Below are positions 37,288 to 42,845 of a stretch of DNA of 42,845 nt, in pieces (positions within the stretch are counted from its first letter, which is position 1; every line of letters begins with the position of its first letter). The stretch is from Flavobacterium zhairuonense (GTDB lineage Bacteria; Bacteroidota; Bacteroidia; Flavobacteriales; Flavobacteriaceae). The stretch covers positions 1 to 42,845 of the forward strand of contig NZ_SJSY01000056.1 of assembly GCF_004352915.1 (NCBI RefSeq), written 5' to 3'. Both the position numbers and the translations under genes were made by a program. A model generated the notes under the pieces. That model did no database searches and was not told the DNA's origin. It saw only the letters and a program-made list of their open reading frames with translations.

Positions 37288-39471
37288 ATGGCAGTTTCTT
37301 ATAAAAGGCTTCATATCTGGATGTTCTTGTTCATTTCATTTTCTGTGCTGGCCCAGCTTGAAAATAGAAAGAAAACATTCGTACATAAAAATACTGTTGT
37401 AAACCAGGAAGAAAAAACCATAAAAGATTTGTATGCCTTATACAATAAAGGCAACGAAAAAAAGGCATATCTCAAAGCACATTCTTTATTAAAATCGCCC
37501 TCAAGCAATCGTTCAGCGGCATCTGCAAACTTGCTTTTAGCGTATTATTTCAACAAAAGAGCGCTTGTAAATTCTTCGCTTTACTACACTCGACAAGCCT
37601 TAAAATTCAATACAATTGTCAATGATTCGCTAAAAAACAGACTTTTCAGTTTGGGCTATAATTTAATGGCAATCAATTACAAAAAGCGCGGTTTGCTTGA
37701 AGAAAGCAAAAAATGGCATATTAAAGGAATTGAAGCTTCACAAAAATACAACGAGAAAAATCTTTATTACACTCATACGCACGGTTTAGCAAAAACATAC
37801 AGTGATTTGGGCGAATACAAAAAAGCGCTTGAATTGTTTAAAAAGTGTTTGGAATACAAAGAAGACGAAGAAATCATTCTGGGAAGCTACATCAATATTG
37901 GTGATATTTATTCGGAATTGAAGGAATATGACAATGCTAATTCGTATTACAAAAAAGGACAATTGCTTTGCGAAAAAACCAATAATAATCAAGGCCGAGC
38001 AGTTATTTTATTGAGCTTAGGAGCCAATTATCAATTGCAAAATAATCCAAACGAGGCTTTGAAAATGTACAAAAATGCAGTTGCAATAGCTGACAAAAGC
38101 GAATTGAATCAACTTGCTGTAATTGGCCGAGGAAATATTGCTGACATTTATATTGATCAGAAAAAATACAGCGAAGCTAAACTTATTTTCTCTGAAGGAA
38201 TTCAGAAAGCCGTGCAATTTGGGTTATTGCAAGATCAAGTTCATTTTTATGATGAACTCCGAAAAATTGCTATTGCGCAAGATGATTATAAAAACGGTTA
38301 TAATTACTTGGAAAAATCAAATCAGCTTAGAGATTCTATCAATAAACTTCAAAAAATAAAAGAGATTAATGATTTGGAAGTCAAATACCATACTTCTGAA
38401 AAAGAAAAAGCCATAAAACAACTGGAATTTGAAAACGAAACCAAAAAACTGACTTTGGCTAATCAGGCGCAAGCCATCAAAAACATGAGCCTTAAGGAAG
38501 AAATCACCAAGAAAATCAACGAAAATACGATTTTGTTTTTTCAAAATTCAGCCGATAAAAAACGTAATGAAATTTCGCTTCTGAAAAAAGATCAACAATT
38601 AAAAGCGCTTGAAATTTCGCAACAAAAGAAAAATAGAGCTTTTACGATTTTAGCTTTTCTGATTGTTTTAATTCCGATTGCTGGACTTTCTTTTCAATAC
38701 CGAAACCGTTTAAAAAACCAACGTTTGCTGAATGCAAAACAGCTTGAAATCAGTACACAGCGAATTAATGGGATTTTGAAAGAGCAAGAATTGAAATTAA
38801 TAAAAGCGTCGATAAGCGGTCAAGATAAAGAACGTGAACGAATTTCACAGGAACTGCATGACAGCATTGGCGGTAATCTTGCGGCCATAAAATTGCAACT
38901 TAATAACTTGAATCAATCGAATTTAAAAAATATCGAAAACCTCAGCGCACAGCTTGATGAAACCTATCAGCAGGTACGTAATTTGGCACATAATCTGATT
39001 CCGAAGAAATTCAGCAATCATAAATTTTGCGAAGTTTTAGAATCCTATTTGACGAATATCAGCGAAGCAAGCAAAATCAAAATAGCGTTTACTTCCTATC
39101 CAAAAACGGCTATAAATCAAATGGATGAAACCATTCAGATTGAAACTTTCAAAATTGTTCAGGAACTTTTGACTAATACCATAAAACATGCAAAAGCTTC
39201 AAATGTTGACTTACAGCTTAATCTCATCGATCAATCTTTGAATATTTTATTTGAAGATAATGGCGTTGGTTTTCATACTGAGAATTATTCCCAAGGAATT
39301 GGTTTTATTAATTTAGAAGCTAGAATTGCAAAACTGAACGGAACTTTTGCTTTAGACTCAAAACTAAAAAGAGGAACCATTGCCAATATCGAAATTCCGA
39401 TTTTAGATCATTCTACTGCCAAGAAAAATCCAGTTCAAGGAATTCAGATAAAAAATCAGCTGATTAATTAA
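37288..39471 (+). CDS. TPR-containing sensor histidine kinase (HisKA_3 type)
   Basis: This 727-aa protein has a signal-type N-terminus (about 1-22), a periplasmic or extracytoplasmic array of TPR repeats (about 45-370), a coiled-coil linker (about 375-450), a transmembrane helix (FTILAFLIVLIPIAGLSF, about 453-471), then a HisKA_3 dimerisation domain with phosphoacceptor H524 in ERISQELHDSIGG, and a HATPase domain with DNGVGF and GIGFINLEAR. I chose the ATG at 37288, since the upstream in-frame TTG at 37255 only adds a nonconserved extension. Its partner is the response regulator 30 bases downstream. The TPR-kinase architecture is common in Flavobacterium, usually with unknown input. Confidence 0.93.
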   Translation: MAVSYKRLHIWMFLFISFSVLAQLENRKKTFVHKNTVVNQEEKTIKDLYALYNKGNEKKAYLKAHSLLKSPSSNRSAASANLLLAYYFNKRALVNSSLYYTRQALKFNTIVNDSLKNRLFSLGYNLMAINYKKRGLLEESKKWHIKGIEASQKYNEKNLYYTHTHGLAKTYSDLGEYKKALELFKKCLEYKEDEEIILGSYINIGDIYSELKEYDNANSYYKKGQLLCEKTNNNQGRAVILLSLGANYQLQNNPNEALKMYKNAVAIADKSELNQLAVIGRGNIADIYIDQKKYSEAKLIFSEGIQKAVQFGLLQDQVHFYDELRKIAIAQDDYKNGYNYLEKSNQLRDSINKLQKIKEINDLEVKYHTSEKEKAIKQLEFENETKKLTLANQAQAIKNMSLKEEITKKINENTILFFQNSADKKRNEISLLKKDQQLKALEISQQKKNRAFTILAFLIVLIPIAGLSFQYRNRLKNQRLLNAKQLEISTQRINGILKEQELKLIKASISGQDKERERISQELHDSIGGNLAAIKLQLNNLNQSNLKNIENLSAQLDETYQQVRNLAHNLIPKKFSNHKFCEVLESYLTNISEASKIKIAFTSYPKTAINQMDETIQIETFKIVQELLTNTIKHAKASNVDLQLNLIDQSLNILFEDNGVGFHTENYSQGIGFINLEARIAKLNGTFALDSKLKRGTIANIEIPILDHSTAKKNPVQGIQIKNQLIN

Positions 39472-39501
39472 AAGGCAAATCCAACCAAAATACCACTTAA
39501 A

Positions 39502-40143
39502 ATGAAAAAAATCAACCTGCTTATTGCCGATGACCACACGATGTTTTTACAAGGAATTGTTTCTTTATTGGAACAAGAATCTGAAATCAATATTGTTGGA
39601 AAAGCTGTAAACGGAATTGAAGCTTTGGAAAAAATAAAAACTGAAAATCCTGATTTAGTGATTCTCGATATCAGCATGCCAGAAATGGATGGAATTGAAT
39701 TGAGCAAAATTTTGAAAAAAGATTTTCCTGAAGTAAAGATTTTGGTAGTCAGCACACACAGCAATGTGAAAATAATTTCGAGATTGATCCGAATTGGTGT
39801 AAATGGATATTTATTGAAAAATGCCGAAAAATCGGAATTGTTGAAAGCAATTCAAACAATTGCTTCGGGTGAGAATTATTTTTCGGAAGAAACAGAAGAA
39901 AAACACTTGGCCAATCATTTAAAAATTGAAAAACAAGTTTCGATTTTGACTGAACTGAGTTCGCGCGAAAAAGAAATTTTGGTTTTGATTGCACATGAAT
40001 ACAATACTGCTGAGATTGCTGAAAAAACTTTTATCAGTCTGAATACTGTAAATACGCATCGTCGAAATTTATTGTCAAAATTGAATGCGAAAAATACTGC
40101 TGGACTTGTAAAATATGCGGTTGAAAATGGTTTGGTGGATTAA
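39502..40143 (+). CDS. LuxR/NarL-type response regulator
   Basis: This is a 213-aa two-domain regulator. The receiver domain (about 1-120) has acidic residues D10-D11, phosphoacceptor D56 in ILDISMP, and lysine K106 (YLLKNAEKSEL). A LuxR-type helix-turn-helix is at about 150-213: LSSREKEILVLIAHEYNTAEIAEKTFISLNTVNTHRRNLLSKL. It starts 30 bases after the histidine kinase and is certainly its partner. It ends at an intergenic repeat that may serve as a terminator. Targets are not identifiable. Confidence 0.95.
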   Translation: MKKINLLIADDHTMFLQGIVSLLEQESEINIVGKAVNGIEALEKIKTENPDLVILDISMPEMDGIELSKILKKDFPEVKILVVSTHSNVKIISRLIRIGVNGYLLKNAEKSELLKAIQTIASGENYFSEETEEKHLANHLKIEKQVSILTELSSREKEILVLIAHEYNTAEIAEKTFISLNTVNTHRRNLLSKLNAKNTAGLVKYAVENGLVD

Positions 40144-40175
40144 ATTCAATAACTTAAATACAATTCGTTTTTGTT

Positions 40176-40320
40176 TAACACATAGAAGCATAGATTTTAT
40201 TTTTTCTGAAAGAAATTAGATAGAAACTAGTTTCTAACACATAGTAAGAGTAAGCTATGTTTATTTTAAACAAGTGAAACGCCTTTTTTTAGAGGTCTTA
40301 GTCTATGTTTCTATGTGTTA
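40176..40320. repeat. Intergenic inverted-repeat element between convergent genes
   Basis: TAACACATAGAAGCATAG at 40176-40193 is repeated in inverted orientation at 40303-40320 with one mismatch. A third partial copy (taacacatag) lies at 40235-40244 in direct orientation, next to a perfect 16-base palindrome TAGAAACTAGTTTCTA at 40221-40236. The element fills nearly all of the 193-bp gap between two convergent genes and may act as a double terminator. From memory similar sequences recur in flavobacterial genomes. Confidence 0.7.
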
Positions 40321-40336
40321 GAGTAATTGACTAATT

Positions 40337-41254
40337 TTATTCAAATCCTTCACCAAATCTGTAATTCAAAACCAAACCAAAAGTATCCGGAATCACCACA
40401 TTTTCAAAAGATTTGTTGTAAGTGCAAATAATCCTGAAATTTTTGTTTAAATGAAAACCCGCCAAAAGATTTAAGGTATTTGATGTTCGATAACCGGTTC
40501 CAAATTCCAATTTGTTTTTATAGTTTATCAAAACATTAAAATCGGCTTGAAAAGGTGCTCCTTCCATATATTTCAGTAAAAAACTCGGGTTTATTAATAT
40601 TTCTTCAAAACGATTAGTAAAAAATCGGTAGCCGAAATAACTATAATACGCGTTCTGTAAATTGGTATTGTTTTTTGAATTGAAAGTACTGCTCAACACA
40701 TTTGGAGCTGAAATTCCGAAATAGACTGCATCTTTATTATATAAAAAACCAAGTCCGAGTGTTGGTGTAACACTATGTACATTTTCCTGAAATTCACGAT
40801 CGTTTTCTAAGCCCAATTGCGTTAGGTTTTCATTATAAATCATTGCACCAGCGGTAATTCCAAACGAAATGACATTTGGATCATATGCCCACCATTTTCC
40901 ATATTTATAATCTGAATCAAATTTGATTTTATAAGAATACGAAGTAAAAATTGTGGTTGTATTTGTCACACCAATTTGATCGTTCGAAATTCCGGCGGCC
41001 AATCCTATTTTTTCATTCCAAGAAAGTGTATTGAAAGAAAGATCAAAATTCTTCGGACTTCCATCAACAGAATTGAAATAACCATTTGTTGTCATCACAA
41101 TATCAGTATCTGGATAATAACCCGCATGCGCCGGATTTATTAAAACTGCATTATAATTGTAACTTGAAAAAACTGGAGTTTGCTGGCCATAAGCGCCATC
41201 TATAAATATAATAATGATGAATAAGGCAATGAATATATTTAGTTTATTTTTCAT
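40337..41254 (-). CDS. PorP/SprF family type IX secretion membrane protein
   Basis: This 305-aa protein has a signal peptide ending near residue 23 (AYGQ). It shows the family's start QTPVFSSYNYNAVLINPAHAGY followed by beta-strand-rich sequence ending FGLVLNYRFGEGF, consistent with an outer-membrane barrel. In Flavobacterium johnsoniae SprF is needed for secretion of SprB, and paralogues are usually encoded directly after the type-B-CTD protein they serve. Here the gene lies three bases downstream of such a protein (41258-42845) on the same strand, so it is very likely its dedicated secretion partner. Confidence 0.93.
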   Translation of the reverse strand: MKNKLNIFIALFIIIIFIDGAYGQQTPVFSSYNYNAVLINPAHAGYYPDTDIVMTTNGYFNSVDGSPKNFDLSFNTLSWNEKIGLAAGISNDQIGVTNTTTIFTSYSYKIKFDSDYKYGKWWAYDPNVISFGITAGAMIYNENLTQLGLENDREFQENVHSVTPTLGLGFLYNKDAVYFGISAPNVLSSTFNSKNNTNLQNAYYSYFGYRFFTNRFEEILINPSFLLKYMEGAPFQADFNVLINYKNKLEFGTGYRTSNTLNLLAGFHLNKNFRIICTYNKSFENVVIPDTFGLVLNYRFGEGFE

Positions 41255-41257
41255 GAA

Positions 41258-42845
41258 TTAACGTTTTAAAACAAGGTAGCCCTTGGTTTTCTTAAAATGA
41301 TTAGGCTGATTGACACGGATTTCAAAAAAGTAAGTTCCTTCTGGAAGTTCATTAGCGCCTAATTTTCGGCTTCTGTTTGCAATTCCGGCAAATACGTTTG
41401 TGGAGTTGTTGTAATTATCCATTTGGAAAACCAAATCTCCCCAACGGCTGTAAATCAAAACCTGATTCTGCGGATATTGTGTGATATCATCAATTTCCCA
41501 GAAATCATTTATTCCATCGTTATTTGGCGAAAAGCCGTATTTTGTTTCATCTTTATCTAATGGCGTTACTGTAATCGTAACCTCATCTGTCGCTTCACAA
41601 CCTTGTGCATTTTTAAAGGTTACCGTATAAGTTGTTGTTTCAGAAGCAAAAAATGACGGATTTGCGATTTTGCTATTGCTTAGTCCTTTTGAAGGCGACC
41701 AAGAATATGAACCTAATTCTAACGCCATTGCATCCAAGGTCACTAATTGCCCTTCGGCTGTTTCTTTATCTTCTCCCGCGTCTACAACTACAGGATTTGA
41801 TTGGATTTTAAAAGAACATTTCTTGGTATTGTTGCTTTTATCAACCGCTTGTATTTCTATCGTCATTCCTTCTGTGAAAGCGCTTCCCGCAACGGGAGAT
41901 TGTGTCACTTGCGGATTTGAATCGAAATTATCAGTCACCGTAATCATTTTCGTGAAATCAGGAATCACTTTAGTATTGCAAGACACGAACTGATCCAAAA
42001 GACAAGTGAAAACTGGCGCTTCATTATCTTGCACGACATTAATGATAAATGAACAGCTTTTAGAATTTCCGCTATTATCTGCTGTTGACATGACAACACT
42101 CATTCCGTTTGTGATTGGTATTCCCGGACTCGGCGTTTGTGTAACTGTCAAACCTGAATCACAATTATCGGTCACCGTAATCATTGAACGGTAATCTGGC
42201 AAAAGAGTTCCCACATTAAGATTTTGGTTTCCGATGCAAGTTATAATTGGAGCTACAACATCTGCGGAAGCGTTAATAACAAAACTGCAATCTGAATAAT
42301 TTCCCGAAATATCCGTCGCGGTTAATTTTACCGTCATTCCCGATGTAAAAACACTTCCCGCAGCTGGACTTTGTGTAATTATTGGCGAGGCATCGCAATT
42401 GTCAATTGCTGTAACTAAAGGCGTATAATCTGGAATTACACTACCACATGACAATTCTTGATTGCCAAGACACGTAATTACAGGCTTGGTCACATCTGCG
42501 GAAGCGTTAATTTTAAAACTGCAATCAGAATAATTTCCTGAGGCGTCTGTTGCTGTAATTGTTATCGACATGCCATCAACAAAAGCAGTTCCTGCAACTG
42601 GATTTTGAATCAGAATTGGCGAAGCATCGCAATTATCTGTAACTGAAATTAAATTTCTATAATCTGGAATTGTAGCGTTGCAAGCCAAAGTCTGATTTCC
42701 AATACAAGTAATTATTGGCTTTGTAACATCCGCGGAAGCGTTAATTATAAAACTGCAATCCGAATAATTTCCTGAGGCGTCTGTTGCTGTAATTGTTATT
42801 GACATTCCATCAACAAAGGCGGTTCCTGCAACTGGATTTTGAACT
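41258..42845 (-). CDS. Repeat adhesin-like protein with type-B T9SS C-terminal domain (5' end outside window)
   Basis: At least 528 residues are visible; the frame stays open to the window edge, so the start is missing (the first internal Met at 42805 is within the repeat). The visible N-terminal portion consists of about four 78-79-residue HYR-like immunoglobulin modules, each starting M-[ST]-[IV] and containing ADxSGN, CSF, a TC segment and DNCD; a PKD-like region follows (about 335-410 of the Met-42805 numbering). The C-terminal 90 residues (FSPNNDGINDFW, IYSRWGDLVF, LPEGTYFFEI, KGYLVLKR) are the gliding-motility-associated type B CTD. The protein should pass through the type IX secretion system and be surface-bound or secreted, using the downstream PorP/SprF. 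Function in adhesion or motility is inferred. Confidence 0.92.
   Translation of the reverse strand, partial: VQNPVAGTAFVDGMSITITATDASGNYSDCSFIINASADVTKPIITCIGNQTLACNATIPDYRNLISVTDNCDASPILIQNPVAGTAFVDGMSITITATDASGNYSDCSFKINASADVTKPVITCLGNQELSCGSVIPDYTPLVTAIDNCDASPIITQSPAAGSVFTSGMTVKLTATDISGNYSDCSFVINASADVVAPIITCIGNQNLNVGTLLPDYRSMITVTDNCDSGLTVTQTPSPGIPITNGMSVVMSTADNSGNSKSCSFIINVVQDNEAPVFTCLLDQFVSCNTKVIPDFTKMITVTDNFDSNPQVTQSPVAGSAFTEGMTIEIQAVDKSNNTKKCSFKIQSNPVVVDAGEDKETAEGQLVTLDAMALELGSYSWSPSKGLSNSKIANPSFFASETTTYTVTFKNAQGCEATDEVTITVTPLDKDETKYGFSPNNDGINDFWEIDDITQYPQNQVLIYSRWGDLVFQMDNYNNSTNVFAGIANRSRKLGANELPEGTYFFEIRVNQPNHFKKTKGYLVLKR
41867..42845 (-). repeat. Tandem 234/237-base repeats in the adhesin gene
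   Basis: Repeat unit boundaries fall at internal Met codons ending at 42805, 42571, 42337, 42103 and 41866. The two rightmost units are nearly identical at DNA level: 42727-42843 and 42493-42609 differ at 7 of 117 positions. The left units have diverged more. Confidence 0.85.

Overview
The window comes from an AT-rich member of the Bacteroidota, most likely a Flavobacterium or close relative. The evidence is SusC/SusD pairs, a one-protein hybrid two-component regulator, TAnnTTTG-type -7 promoter elements, a PorP/SprF protein beside a gliding-motility-type C-terminal domain, and weak Shine-Dalgarno sequences. No rRNA, tRNA, CRISPR array, transposase or integrase was seen. The genus is inferred from gene content and style only.

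Region 1 (1-23398) is a polysaccharide utilisation locus (PUL), all on the minus strand apart from a small hypothetical gene at its left end. In transcription order it holds a GH2 beta-galactosidase, a hybrid two-component sensor/regulator (HTCS), a short DUF2264 protein, a GH105 lipoprotein, SusC, SusD, GH16, a GH43 resembling exo-beta-1,3-galactanases (GH43_24), a second GH43, a long DUF2264 protein and finally a class C beta-lactamase-like serine hydrolase. DUF2264 is, as I recall, the family behind GH154 beta-glucuronidases. GH16 + GH43_24 + GH154 + GH105 + GH2 is the enzyme set known for type II arabinogalactan (arabinogalactan-protein glycans), so that is the proposed substrate. The best new observation is a shared promoter architecture upstream of susC and GH2: an ATACCAA...CCC half and a CCCCTC half at matching distance (60 and 59 bp) from a perfect TAnnTTTG box, with no -33 TTG. 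It is a strong candidate for the HTCS binding site. The GH2 leader also holds a perfect 24-bp inverted repeat.

Region 2 (23399-26198) holds small metabolic and transport genes: an ElaA-like acetyltransferase, a LysR regulator, and divergently a GNAT acetyltransferase with an EamA transporter.

Region 3 (26200-33893) is a drug-efflux-type operon, tetR-tolC-hlyD-ABC-ABC-permease-permease, similar in order to E. coli cecR-ybhGFSR but with the ATPase split into two genes and a TolC added. A 44-bp near-perfect palindrome lies between tetR and a divergent DUF2490 outer-membrane-type gene.

Region 4 (33962-40143) holds a PQQ-type sugar dehydrogenase lipoprotein, a dienelactone hydrolase, an orphan AAA ATPase, and a TPR histidine kinase with its LuxR-type response regulator.

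Region 5 (40144-42845) starts with a repeat-rich intergenic element, followed on the minus strand by PorP/SprF and a 78-residue-repeat adhesin-like protein with a type IX secretion type-B C-terminal domain. The adhesin gene runs off the window edge.
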